Assembly: GCA_016714015.1 (NCBI GenBank)
Contig: JADJNZ010000001.1
Coordinates: forward strand, 310,001 to 374,000
From: Gemmatimonadota bacterium
GTDB taxonomy: Bacteria; Gemmatimonadota; Gemmatimonadetes; Gemmatimonadales; Gemmatimonadaceae
Length of the DNA stretch: 64,000 nucleotides
Reading direction: 5' to 3'
Position 1 is the first letter of the stretch; the number at the start of each line of letters is the position of its first letter. Positions 25,586-33,116 of this stretch are shown here, one piece after another. Below the pieces are notes generated by a model. It was not told where the DNA came from. It did no database searches and worked only from the letters and a program-made list of their open reading frames with translations. The position numbers were made by a program, and so were the translations under genes.

Positions 25586-26334
25586 CAGACGATCTCCTTG
25601 GACTTGGCGCGCGACTTGTAGCCGAGCGACGCCACGTCGACGCCACGCTCGCGCGCGATCTGTTCCACCGTCACGAGGCTCTGGAGGCCGTCGAGCGCCG
25701 CCAGCACCATGTTGTGCGGATTGGTCGAACCCAGCGACTTGGTGAGGATGTCGTGGATGCCCGCGCACTCCATGATCGCGCGCACCGCGCCACCCGCGAT
25801 CACGCCCGCGCCCGGAGCGGCCGGCTTCATCAGGACCTCACCGGCCCCGTGCTTGCCGACGATCTCGTGCGGGATGGTCGCGCCCGTCATCGGGATCGAC
25901 ACCATCTTGCGACGCGCCCCGTCCACGGCCTTGCGGACCGCTTCGGAGACCTCGTTCGCCTTGCCCGTCGCGACGCCCACCTTCCCCTGCCCGTCGCCGA
26001 CAGCGACCAGCGCGTTGAAGGAGAACCGGCGGCCACCCTTCACGACCTTGGCCACGCGATTGATCGCGATCACGTTCTCGAGGAGATCGGAGCCCTCGCG
26101 ATCCTGCTGCGGGGCGCCACCGCGGCCGCCGTCACGGCCGCGGCCGCCATCGCGTCCGCCCGGGCCGCCCGGACCACGTCCGCCCGGACCACCGGGACCG
26201 CGACCGCCACCCGGGCCGCCACGTCCGCCGCCCGGGCCACCACGACCCGGACCACCCGGACCGCGCGCGCCACCAGGACCGCCCGGACCACGACCGCGCC
26301 CAGCGGGCGCGCCACCACCACTCTGTTCAGCCAT
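25585..26334 (-). CDS. rpsE: 30S ribosomal protein S5 with a long RGG-like N-terminal tail
   Basis: A 249-residue protein, against 167 in E. coli. The conserved S5 core starts at about residue 82 (LLENVIAINRVAKVVKGGRRF) and includes VGVATGKANEV and the C-terminal domain with PHNMVLAALDGL. Residues 1-80 are almost entirely Gly, Arg and Pro (GRGRGPGGPGG-type runs), a disordered, positively charged tail. S5 helps translational accuracy and lines the mRNA entry tunnel. No internal start is obvious just before the core, so the tail is probably translated. It lies between rplR and rpmD. Confidence 0.95.
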   Translation of the reverse strand: MAEQSGGGAPAGRGRGPGGPGGARGPGGPGRGGPGGGRGGPGGGRGPGGPGGRGPGGPGGRDGGRGRDGGRGGAPQQDREGSDLLENVIAINRVAKVVKGGRRFSFNALVAVGDGQGKVGVATGKANEVSEAVRKAVDGARRKMVSIPMTGATIPHEIVGKHGAGEVLMKPAAPGAGVIAGGAVRAIMECAGIHDILTKSLGSTNPHNMVLAALDGLQSLVTVEQIARERGVDVASLGYKSRAKSKEIV

Positions 26335-26691
26335 TTAGAACTCCAGCCCGCCTTCGCGGGCTCCGTCGGCCACCGCCTTCACGCGGCCGTGATACTGGTA
26401 ACCCGCGCGGTCGAACACGACGCTCGTGATCCCCGCCGCCTTCGCCTTCTCGGCGACGCGCTTGCCGACCTCGACCGACTTCTCGGTCTTCTTCCCCGTC
26501 AGACCGGCATCCGTCACGGTCATCAGGGTGCGCTTCGCCACATCGTCGACGAGCTGCGCCGACATGTGCTTGAGCGAGCGGAACACCACGAGGCGCGGCC
26601 GCTCGGCCGTCCCCGCCACCTTCGCCCGCACGCGGACATGGCGACGGGCCCGCAGGCCCGCACGCGTCTTCGGTACACGCTTCCCCGGCAT
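26335..26691 (-). CDS. rplR: 50S ribosomal protein L18
   Basis: A 118-residue protein of normal size. It has the basic N-terminal region followed by RLVVFRSLKHMSAQLVDD, ending FDRAGYQYHGRVKAVADGAREGGLEF, which is the typical L18 finish. It binds 5S rRNA in the central protuberance. Its ATG overlaps the rplF stop by a base and it is followed directly by rpsE. Confidence 0.97.
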   Translation of the reverse strand: MPGKRVPKTRAGLRARRHVRVRAKVAGTAERPRLVVFRSLKHMSAQLVDDVAKRTLMTVTDAGLTGKKTEKSVEVGKRVAEKAKAAGITSVVFDRAGYQYHGRVKAVADGAREGGLEF

Positions 26692-27230
26692 TACTTACCT
26701 CCCGCCTTACCGGCCTTCCGCCGGATGACTTCGCCCGTGTACTTGATGCCCTTGCCCTTGTACGGCTCGGGGGGCCGCAGCGAGCGGATCTCCGCCGCCA
26801 CCTGCCCGACCTTCTCCTTGTCCGCCCCTTCGATCACGACCTGCGTCGGCTGCGGCGCGGTGAGCTTGATGCCCGCCGGCGCCTTGTACTGGATCTGGTG
26901 CGAGTAGCCCAGCGCCAGCTGCAGTCCGAACGGCTTCGGCTCGGCCTTGTAGCCGACGCCCGTGATCTCGAGCGACTTCATGTAGCCCTTCGCGCACCCC
27001 TCGACCATGTTGGCCACGAGGGTCCGCGAGAGGCCGTGCATCGACTTGTCCTTCGTCTCATCCGAGGGGCGCGTGAGCGTGATCACGCTGCCCTCGAGCT
27101 TCACGGAGATGTTCGACGGGATGGTGCGCGAGAGCTCACCCTTGGGTCCCTTCACGGAGACCGTGTTCCCCTCGACCTTCACCGTGACGCCGGCCGGGAC
27201 GTTCACCGGCAGCTTTCCGATACGCGACAT
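26691..27230 (-). CDS. rplF: 50S ribosomal protein L6
   Basis: A 179-residue two-domain protein of normal length. It starts MSRIGKLPVNVPAGV and carries the C-terminal L6 signature PPEPYKGKGIKYTGEVIRRKAGKAGGK. The ATG at 27230 was chosen because it opens the conserved SRIGKLP and a purine-rich GGAGCC lies upstream. The longer frame is not L6-like. It binds near the sarcin-ricin loop. Confidence 0.97.
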   Translation of the reverse strand: MSRIGKLPVNVPAGVTVKVEGNTVSVKGPKGELSRTIPSNISVKLEGSVITLTRPSDETKDKSMHGLSRTLVANMVEGCAKGYMKSLEITGVGYKAEPKPFGLQLALGYSHQIQYKAPAGIKLTAPQPTQVVIEGADKEKVGQVAAEIRSLRPPEPYKGKGIKYTGEVIRRKAGKAGGK

Positions 27231-27240
27231 GGTGGGCTCC

Positions 27241-27639
27241 TTACCAGACGAAGGCGAGGAGTTCACCGCCGGTGCGCTGCTGGCGCGCCTGGCGGTCGGT
27301 CATCAGCCCCTTCGAGGTGCTGAGGATCGCCACGCCGAGGCCGTTGCGCACGCGCGGGATCTCGCCGGCGCCGACGTACTGGCGGAGGCCGGGCGAGGAG
27401 ACGCGGTGCAGCTCACGGATCACGGGGGTGCCGCCGGCGTACTTGAGCGCGACGCGGAGGACCTTCCGGCCTTCCTCGGTCTCGAGCGTCTTGTAGCTGG
27501 CGATGAAATTCGTCTCGAGGAGGAGGCGCGCGATCTCCACCTTCATCTTGGACGCCGGGATGTCCACGCGGCGATGCTTCGAACCGACAGCATTGCGGAT
27601 CCGCGTGAGCATATCGGCGATCGGGTCGGTCATGCTCAT
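27241..27639 (-). CDS. rpsH: 30S ribosomal protein S8
   Basis: A 132-residue protein. It starts MSMTDPIADMLTRIRNA and has the C-terminal S8 motif GVAILSTSKGLMTDRQAR (consensus G-hhhhSTSxGhhTDxxAR). It binds the central domain of 16S rRNA and is a likely autoregulator of the spc genes, as in E. coli, though no regulatory stem was identified here. It follows rpsN across a 178-base gap that holds a palindromic repeat. Confidence 0.97.
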   Translation of the reverse strand: MSMTDPIADMLTRIRNAVGSKHRRVDIPASKMKVEIARLLLETNFIASYKTLETEEGRKVLRVALKYAGGTPVIRELHRVSSPGLRQYVGAGEIPRVRNGLGVAILSTSKGLMTDRQARQQRTGGELLAFVW

Positions 27640-27742
27640 GGTGCTTCTGGTCTCCTCTGGTTTCCGGATCGCTCCGGACCTGTAGGAAGGATGGAAGTGG
27701 TTCCGGACGCGGAGTGCGCCGGCCTGCTTCCGTTGGGTTGCC

Positions 27743-27810
27743 GATGAAGGCTCAAGGTGGAAGGGGGCGAGGCCGTACGGCCTCGCCTCATTCATCCTTC
27801 AGCCTTCCTC
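27743..27810. repeat. GAAGG-type palindrome between rpsN and rpsH
   Basis: GATGAAGGCTCAAGGTGGAAG faces TTCATCCTTCAGCCTTCCTC. The centre is a perfect 20-bp palindrome, GCGAGGCCGTACGGCCTCGC (27767-27786). It lies just after the rpsN stop codon. The outer arms match those of the repeat after rpsJ (34741-34825). Confidence 0.75.
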
Positions 27811-27817
27811 GTTCGAA

Positions 27818-28123
27818 CTACCAGCTCGCCTTCCGCACGCCGGGGATCAAGCCCTGGAGTGCCATCTCGCGGAACGCGATACGGCTCAGCCCGAAGGCCG
27901 AGATGTAGGCGCGGCTGCGGCCGGTCATCTGGCAGCGGTTGCGCACGCGGGCGGCGGCGCCGTTCCGCGGGAGCTTCTGCAACGCGACCTGGGCCGCGCG
28001 CTTCTCCTCGTCCGTCGCCTTCACGCTGCGGACGGTGTCGGCGAGCGCCTTCCGCTTGGCGGCCTGCTTGGCCACCATGCCCTTGCGGCGCTCGTTCTTC
28101 TCGATCGTGCTCTTCTTGGCCAT
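27818..28123 (-). CDS. rpsN: 30S ribosomal protein S14, zinc-free type
   Basis: A 101-residue protein, the long form without the CxxC zinc motifs. The end reads RNRCQMTGRSRAYISAFGLSRIAFREMALQGLIPGVRKASW, the typical S14 finish. It binds the head of the small subunit. It lies between rplE and rpsH in the standard order. Confidence 0.97.
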   Translation of the reverse strand: MAKKSTIEKNERRKGMVAKQAAKRKALADTVRSVKATDEEKRAAQVALQKLPRNGAAARVRNRCQMTGRSRAYISAFGLSRIAFREMALQGLIPGVRKASW

Positions 28124-28138
28124 GTGTGTCTATGCTCC

Positions 28139-28813
28139 TCAGCCCTGGACGACGATCGGCTTGTCGTCACCGCGGAACGGCATGCCGAGCTCGCGCAGGA
28201 GCGCGAAGGCCATGTCGTCGCGGGTGGTGGTGGTCACGAACGTCAGGTCCATGCCATGGATCTGTTCCACGAGGTCGTAGTTCACCTCGGGGAAGATCAT
28301 CTGCTCCTTGATGCCGAGGCTGTAGTTGCCGCGGCCGTCGAACGCGCGCGTGTTGAGTCCGCGGAAGTCGCGGATGCGCGGGATCGCCGTGGAGATGAAG
28401 CGGTCGAGGAACTCCCACATCCGGGCGCCGCGCAGCGTGACCGCCGCGCCGATCTCCTGCCCTTCGCGCAGCCCGTAGTTGGCGATCGACTTCTTCGCCT
28501 TCGTGCGGATCGCCTTCTGGCCGGTGATCGTCTGGAGCTCGTCCACCACCGCGTCGAGGACCTTGGGCTGCTTGATCGCCTCGCCCATGCCGACGTTGAT
28601 GGTGATCTTGGTGAGGTTCGGGATCTGGTGCGGGTTCTTCAGCCCGAACTGCTTCATGAGCCGCTCACGCACCGTCTTCACGTAGTACGTGTGCAGGCGC
28701 GGCGTGGGGGCCGGCGTGCCGGCACCCTTGTGGTCCTTCGGGAGCATGGAGGCGCGCTTCTCGCCCGCGCCACCGCTCTTCTTCTTCTCGCCCTGCGTCT
28801 TGGTCGTCGCCAT
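28139..28813 (-). CDS. rplE: 50S ribosomal protein L5 with N-terminal extension
   Basis: A 224-residue protein, against about 179 in E. coli. The core begins around residue 40 (RLHTYYVKTVRERLMKQFG) and shows NLTKITINVGMGEA, GQKAIRTKAKKSIANYGLREG and FRGLNTRAFDGRGNYSLGIKEQ. The first 38 residues are Lys-, Gly- and Pro-rich and probably disordered. It binds 5S rRNA and contacts the P-site tRNA. It is in the standard rplX-rplE-rpsN order. Confidence 0.96.
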   Translation of the reverse strand: MATTKTQGEKKKSGGAGEKRASMLPKDHKGAGTPAPTPRLHTYYVKTVRERLMKQFGLKNPHQIPNLTKITINVGMGEAIKQPKVLDAVVDELQTITGQKAIRTKAKKSIANYGLREGQEIGAAVTLRGARMWEFLDRFISTAIPRIRDFRGLNTRAFDGRGNYSLGIKEQMIFPEVNYDLVEQIHGMDLTFVTTTTRDDMAFALLRELGMPFRGDDKPIVVQG

Positions 28814-28827
28814 TGGTCAGTCCTCGG

Positions 28828-29247
28828 TCAGCGGCTGCGGAGGATCGGTTCGCCGCTCTTCGCGCTCACGCGCTCCTTCGTCCGCTCCTTGGTCTTCGCG
28901 TCCACGTCGATCCGCGTGCGGACCCGCGTGGGCTTGCCCGACTTGGGGTCGAGCAGCATCACGTTCGAGATGGCGATCGTCCGGGGGAGCTCGATGATGC
29001 CCGACTGCTCCTCGGCGCGGCGCGCCCGACGATGCTTCTTGAGCATCTTGAAGCCCGGCCCCTCGACGGTCACGCGCCCCGCCTTGAGGTCGACCTTGAT
29101 CACCTTCCCTTCCTTGTCCTTGTTCTCGCCGCGCATCACGCGCACGGTGTCGCCCTTCGTGATCTCGGTCGAGATCCGCTCGGCGTTCCGCTCGTGACGG
29201 GTGACGTTCTTGCTGCCGCGCGTCTTGCGGTACGTCAGGATGCGCAT
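28828..29247 (-). CDS. rplX: 50S ribosomal protein L24
   Basis: A 139-residue protein, longer than the usual 100-110. The KOW motif is visible as TKGDTVRVMRGENKDKEGKVIKVDLKAGRVTVEG. The extra length lies at both ends, with a basic N-terminus (MRILTYRKTRGSKNVTRHE) and a charged C-terminal tail. It initiates large-subunit assembly. It begins one base from the rplN stop. Confidence 0.95.
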   Translation of the reverse strand: MRILTYRKTRGSKNVTRHERNAERISTEITKGDTVRVMRGENKDKEGKVIKVDLKAGRVTVEGPGFKMLKKHRRARRAEEQSGIIELPRTIAISNVMLLDPKSGKPTRVRTRIDVDAKTKERTKERVSAKSGEPILRSR

Positions 29248-29248
29248 A

Positions 29249-29617
29249 TCAGATCACCTCGGGGGCCAGCGACACGATCTTCATGTAGCGCTTCTCGCGC
29301 AGCTCGCGGGCCACCGGCCCGAAGATGCGGGTCGCCTTCGGTTCGCCCTTGTCATCGATGATGACCACGGCGTTCTCGTCGAACTTGATGTACGACCCGT
29401 CCTTGCGGCGGGTCTCCTTCACGGTGCGGACGACGACGGCCTTCGCCACGTCCGACTTCTTCACGGTGCCGTTAGGCAGCGCGTCCTTGACCGCCACCAC
29501 GACCTTGTCGCCAAGGCCGGCGTAGCGGCGGCGCGTGCCACCGAGGACGCGGATCACGAGGGCCTTCTTGGCCCCCGAGTTGTCCGCGACCTTCACCATC
29601 GATTCCTGTTGGATCAT
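29249..29617 (-). CDS. rplN: 50S ribosomal protein L14
   Basis: A 122-residue protein, exactly the normal length. It starts MIQQESMVKVADNSGAKKAL and contains the family motif FDENAVVIIDDKGEPKATRIFGPVARELR. It lies at the subunit interface. It is in the standard order between rpsQ and rplX. Confidence 0.98.
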   Translation of the reverse strand: MIQQESMVKVADNSGAKKALVIRVLGGTRRRYAGLGDKVVVAVKDALPNGTVKKSDVAKAVVVRTVKETRRKDGSYIKFDENAVVIIDDKGEPKATRIFGPVARELREKRYMKIVSLAPEVI

Positions 29618-29629
29618 TGGTCGACTCCC

Positions 29630-29911
29630 TTAGCGCGCGCGTTCGACGATCTCGAGCAACCGCCACCGCTTGTCCTTCGACAGCGGGCGGGTCTCGACGA
29701 TCCGGACGGTGTCCCCGACCTTCGCGCTGTTGGCCTCGTCGTGCGCCTTCAGCCGCTTGGTCTTCGTCACCATCTTGCCATACACCGGGTGCGGCACGCG
29801 ACGCTCGATCGCGACCACGACGGTCTTGTCCATCTTGTCGCTCACCACCAACCCCTGGCGCACCTTGCGCTGGGGCCGGCTGGCGGCGGCGTTGCTCACG
29901 GTCTCAGCCAT
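29630..29911 (-). CDS. rpsQ: 30S ribosomal protein S17
   Basis: A 93-residue protein of normal length. It shows RQGLVVSDKMDKTVVVAIERRVPHPVYGK and ends with GDTVRIVETRPLSKDKRWRLLEIVER, the conserved S17 core and finish. It binds 16S rRNA early in assembly. It lies between rpmC and rplN. Confidence 0.97.
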   Translation of the reverse strand: MAETVSNAAASRPQRKVRQGLVVSDKMDKTVVVAIERRVPHPVYGKMVTKTKRLKAHDEANSAKVGDTVRIVETRPLSKDKRWRLLEIVERAR

Positions 29912-29929
29912 TCATTCTCCCTGCGCGCC

Positions 29930-30136
29930 TTAGCGCGCGGCCTCCGTCGCGCTCGCCTTCTGGGCGAGCACCGTCTGGAGCCGCGCGATGTCGCGGCGGA
30001 TGGAACGGAGCCGGAGCGGATTGCTCAGCGGCTCGGTGGCGCCACGGAACCGGAGGTTGAAGCGCTCGCGCTCCAGCTCCGCGATGCGGGCCGTGATCTC
30101 GGCCGCACCCAGTTCCCGGATATCCTTAGCCTTCAT
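29930..30136 (-). CDS. rpmC: 50S ribosomal protein L29
   Basis: A 68-residue helical hairpin protein. It starts MKAKDIRELGAAEI and contains the L29 motif FNLRFRGATEPLSNPLRLRSIRRDIARLQTVL. It sits at the exit tunnel near L23. Its start overlaps the rplP stop by 11 bases, so translation is coupled. Confidence 0.96.
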   Translation of the reverse strand: MKAKDIRELGAAEITARIAELERERFNLRFRGATEPLSNPLRLRSIRRDIARLQTVLAQKASATEAAR

Positions 30137-30554
30137 TGGTGTGCGCCTCCTCGCGCGCCACGAACTTCGTCTTCACGCCGAGCTTGGCCGAGGCCAGCCC
30201 GAGCGCCTTCTGGGCGATCTCCTTCGTGACGCCCTCGATCTCGAACAGCACACGGCCCGGCTTCACCACGGCGACCCAGAGCTCCGGCGATCCCTTGCCC
30301 TTGCCCATGCGGGTCTCGGCCGGCTTCTTCGTCACCGGCTTGTCGGGGAAGATGCGGATCCAGACCTTGCCGCCGCGCTTGATGTGGCGCGTCAGCGCCA
30401 CGCGCGAGGCCTCGATCTGGCGCGAGGTGACCCACCCCGGCTCCAGCGCCTGCAGGCCGTACGTGCCGAACGCCACGGTCGCGCCACGGTGGGCGAGACC
30501 CGTCGTGCGGCCCTTGAACATCTTGCGGAACTTGACGCGCTTCGGTGCGAGCAT
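30126..30554 (-). CDS. rplP: 50S ribosomal protein L16
   Basis: A 142-residue protein of normal length. It starts MLAPKRVKFRKMFKGRTTGLAHRG and has IRIFPDKPVTKKPAETRMGKGKG, the conserved loop that contacts the A-site tRNA region. It lies between rpsC and rpmC in the canonical order. Confidence 0.98.
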   Translation of the reverse strand: MLAPKRVKFRKMFKGRTTGLAHRGATVAFGTYGLQALEPGWVTSRQIEASRVALTRHIKRGGKVWIRIFPDKPVTKKPAETRMGKGKGSPELWVAVVKPGRVLFEIEGVTKEIAQKALGLASAKLGVKTKFVAREEAHTNEG

Positions 30555-30567
30555 TGGTCAGTCCCCC

Positions 30568-31236
30568 TTATGCGTCGGAGGAGTACGTGGAGTTGCCGCC
30601 ACGACGCCCCTCGACGATCTCGCCCTTGAAGATCCAGACCTTCACGCCGATGGTGCCGAACGTGGTCTTGGCCGTCGAGGTCGCATAGTTGATGTCGGCG
30701 CGCAGCGTATGAAGGGGCACACGACCCTCGTGATAGCCTTCGACGCGCGCGATCTCGGCCCCGCCCAGGCGACCCGAGCACTTCACCTTGATGCCTTCCG
30801 CGCCCATGCGCATCGCGCTCTGCACCGCCCGCTTCATCGCGCGGCGGAACGAGATGCGCTGCGCCAGCTGCGCGGCGATGTTGTCGGCGACGAGCTGCGC
30901 CTCGATCTCCGGGCGCTTGATCTCCTCGACGTTCACGCCGACGTCCTTGCCCGTCAGCTGCTGGAGCTCGTTCTTGAGCTCCTCGACGGCCTGGCCCTTC
31001 TTGCCGATCACGACGCCCGGACGGCCGGTGTGGATGGTCACGACGACCTTCCCCGGCTTCCGCTCGATGGTGATCTCGGCGATCGCGGCGCCGCCCAAGC
31101 GGGCCTTGAGGTACTTCCGGAGGAGCGCGTCCTCCTTCAGGAGGCCCGGGAAGTCCTTCGCGCTCGCGAACCACTTCGAGCTCCAGTCCTTGGAGACGCC
31201 GAGGCGGAAGCCGATCGGATGAGTCTTCTGTCCCAT
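30568..31236 (-). CDS. rpsC: 30S ribosomal protein S3
   Basis: A 222-residue protein. It starts MGQKTHPIGFRLGVSKDW, has a KH domain with RPGVVIGKKGQAVEELK, and a C-terminal domain with RGRMGGAEIAR-like SGRLGGAEIARVEGYHEG. It lines the mRNA entry channel. Its ATG shares a base with the rplV stop (TAATG), which fixes the start at 31236. Confidence 0.98.
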   Translation of the reverse strand: MGQKTHPIGFRLGVSKDWSSKWFASAKDFPGLLKEDALLRKYLKARLGGAAIAEITIERKPGKVVVTIHTGRPGVVIGKKGQAVEELKNELQQLTGKDVGVNVEEIKRPEIEAQLVADNIAAQLAQRISFRRAMKRAVQSAMRMGAEGIKVKCSGRLGGAEIARVEGYHEGRVPLHTLRADINYATSTAKTTFGTIGVKVWIFKGEIVEGRRGGNSTYSSDA

Positions 31237-31646
31237 TATCGCCCTTCCTTCGAATCCACGACGATCTCGACGTGGCTGGTTCGCTTGATCATCGGCGTCG
31301 CCCGACCCATGGCCGCCGGCGTCCACCGCTTGAGCTTCGGCCCTTCGTTCACGATCGCGTGCGTGATGTAGAGGTCGTCGACGTCGAGCGACTCGCCCGC
31401 GGCGCGGGCCTTCGCCTCGGCGTTCGCCACCGCCGACTTCACGACCTTGATGATCTGCACCGCCGCGTGCTTCTTGCTGAACTGCAGCATCGCGAGGGCC
31501 TCGTTCACCTGCATGCCGCGGATCTGGTCGATCACGAGGCGCATCTTGTACGGCGACTGGCGCGTGGTGCGCTGCGTCGCCGACGGCGGCGCGGCGAGGC
31601 GCTCGGCCTCGTACCGCTCCTTCCGCTCACGGCTCTTCCGGCTCAT
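31236..31646 (-). CDS. rplV: 50S ribosomal protein L22
   Basis: A 136-residue protein. The core has SPYKMRLVIDQIRGMQVNEALAMLQF and ends with the tunnel-loop segment WTPAAMGRATPMIKRTSHVEIVV. The N-terminal 25 residues are a basic extension. It lines the peptide exit tunnel. It is in the standard order between rpsS and rpsC. Confidence 0.97.
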   Translation of the reverse strand: MSRKSRERKERYEAERLAAPPSATQRTTRQSPYKMRLVIDQIRGMQVNEALAMLQFSKKHAAVQIIKVVKSAVANAEAKARAAGESLDVDDLYITHAIVNEGPKLKRWTPAAMGRATPMIKRTSHVEIVVDSKEGR

Positions 31647-31649
31647 GAG

Positions 31650-31970
31650 TTACTTGCCTCCCTTGGCCGGGGCCGCCGCCGGGGCGGGCGCCGCCTTCTT
31701 GTCGGTCTTGTTGTTGCCGCTGTGCCCGCGGAAGAGGCGCGTCGGCGCGAACTCGCCGAGCCGGTGCCCCACCATGTTCTCCGTCACGTAGACCGGGATG
31801 AACTTGTTCCCGTTGTGCACCGCGAACGTGTGCCCCACGAACTCGGGGATCACCGTGCTCGCGCGCGACCAGGTCTTGACGACCTTCTTCTCGCTCTTCG
31901 CGTTCATCGTCTGCACCCGCTTGAGCAGGGCTTCCTGGATGAACGGACCCTTCTTTACGCTGCGTGCCAT
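31650..31970 (-). CDS. rpsS: 30S ribosomal protein S19
   Basis: A 106-residue protein. It starts MARSVKKGPFIQEALLKRV and has the family motif FVGHTFAVHNGNKFIPVYVTENMVGHRLGEFAPTR. The last 20 residues, rich in Lys, Ala and Pro, are a tail beyond the usual length. I chose the ATG at 31970 because the upstream frame lacks S19 content. It binds the small-subunit head near S13. Confidence 0.97.
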   Translation of the reverse strand: MARSVKKGPFIQEALLKRVQTMNAKSEKKVVKTWSRASTVIPEFVGHTFAVHNGNKFIPVYVTENMVGHRLGEFAPTRLFRGHSGNNKTDKKAAPAPAAAPAKGGK

Positions 31971-31986
31971 TGGTCGTGTTCTCCGG

Positions 31987-32820
31987 TCAGCTCTGGGTGG
32001 CCTTGCCGCGCTTCCGGCCACGGACGATCAGGCGCTGCGACGGCTTCTTCTTGTTGCGCGTCTTCACGCCCTCCTTCTTGCCCCAGGGGCTCACCACGTT
32101 GCGGCCGCCGCGCGTGCGGCCACCGTGCGGGTGGTCCACCGGGTTCATCACTTCACCGCGGACCTTCGGACGGCGACCCATCCAGCGGGTCTTGCCGGCC
32201 TTGCCCCACGAGATGAGCTCGTGCTCGGCGTTGCCGACCTCGCCGATCGTGCCGAGGCAGTCGCCGTGGATCATGCGCATCTCGGTCGAGGCCATGCGGA
32301 CCGTGACGTAGTCGCCTTCCTTCGCCACCACCTGGAGGCTCGTGCCGGCCGAGCGGGCCATCTGGCCGCCCTTGCCCGGCTTGAGCTCCACGTTGTGGAC
32401 CGAGGTGCCGAGCGGCACTTCCCGGAGCGGCAGGGCGTTGCCCGTGCGCACGTCCGAGCCCTTGCCGCTCACGATCGTGTCACCGACCGCGAGCCCCTTC
32501 GGGTGGAGGATGTAGCGCTTCTCGCCGTCGGCGTACTGGACCAGCGCGATGCGAGCCGACCGGTTCGGGTCGTACTCGATGTGCTGGACGGTCGCCACCT
32601 GCCCGTGCTTGTTGCGCTTGAAGTCGATGATGCGGTACTTCTGCTTGTGGCCGCCGCCGAGGCGCCGCATCGAGATATGGCCGTGGTTGTCGCGCCCGCC
32701 GCTCTTCTTGATCGGCTCGGTGAGCGACTTCTCGGGGGTCGAACGCGTGATGACGTCGTTGTCCGAGACCGAACGGAAACGCGTCGCCGCGGTGACCGGC
32801 TTGAACTGTCGGATACCCAT
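31987..32820 (-). CDS. rplB: 50S ribosomal protein L2
   Basis: A 277-residue protein of normal length. It starts MGIRQFKPVTAATRFRSVSD and has GRDNHGHISMRRLGGGHKQKYR and the C-terminal GEVMNPVDHPHGGRTRGGRN, which includes the conserved His next to the peptidyl-transferase centre. It lies between rplW and rpsS. Confidence 0.98.
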   Translation of the reverse strand: MGIRQFKPVTAATRFRSVSDNDVITRSTPEKSLTEPIKKSGGRDNHGHISMRRLGGGHKQKYRIIDFKRNKHGQVATVQHIEYDPNRSARIALVQYADGEKRYILHPKGLAVGDTIVSGKGSDVRTGNALPLREVPLGTSVHNVELKPGKGGQMARSAGTSLQVVAKEGDYVTVRMASTEMRMIHGDCLGTIGEVGNAEHELISWGKAGKTRWMGRRPKVRGEVMNPVDHPHGGRTRGGRNVVSPWGKKEGVKTRNKKKPSQRLIVRGRKRGKATQS

Positions 32821-32825
32821 TTTTA

Positions 32826-33113
32826 TCAGCCCTCGAAGATCTCGATCGTGTCGCCCGCCTTGAGCGTCACGATGGCCTTCTTCCAGCGGGGACGCAGGCC
32901 CATGGCACCGCCCACACGACGGGGCTTGCCACGCTGCTGCGACGTCCAGACCCCCGTGACCTTCACCCCGAACAGCGTTTCGATCGCTGCCTTGATGGTG
33001 GTCTTCGTGGCATCCGGGTGGACTTCGAACGTGTACTCACCGCGCGCCTGATAGGCGGCCGAGGTCTTCTCGGTCACGATCGGGCGGACGATGGTGCGGA
33101 TCATGGTCGGCAT
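32826..33113 (-). CDS. rplW: 50S ribosomal protein L23
   Basis: A 95-residue protein of normal length. It shows IVRPIVTEKTSAAYQARGEYTFEVHPDATKTTIKAAIETLFGVKV, the conserved L23 core. It forms the docking site for trigger factor and SRP at the tunnel exit. It lies between rplD and rplB. Confidence 0.97.
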   Translation of the reverse strand: MPTMIRTIVRPIVTEKTSAAYQARGEYTFEVHPDATKTTIKAAIETLFGVKVTGVWTSQQRGKPRRVGGAMGLRPRWKKAIVTLKAGDTIEIFEG

Positions 33114-33116
33114 GCG

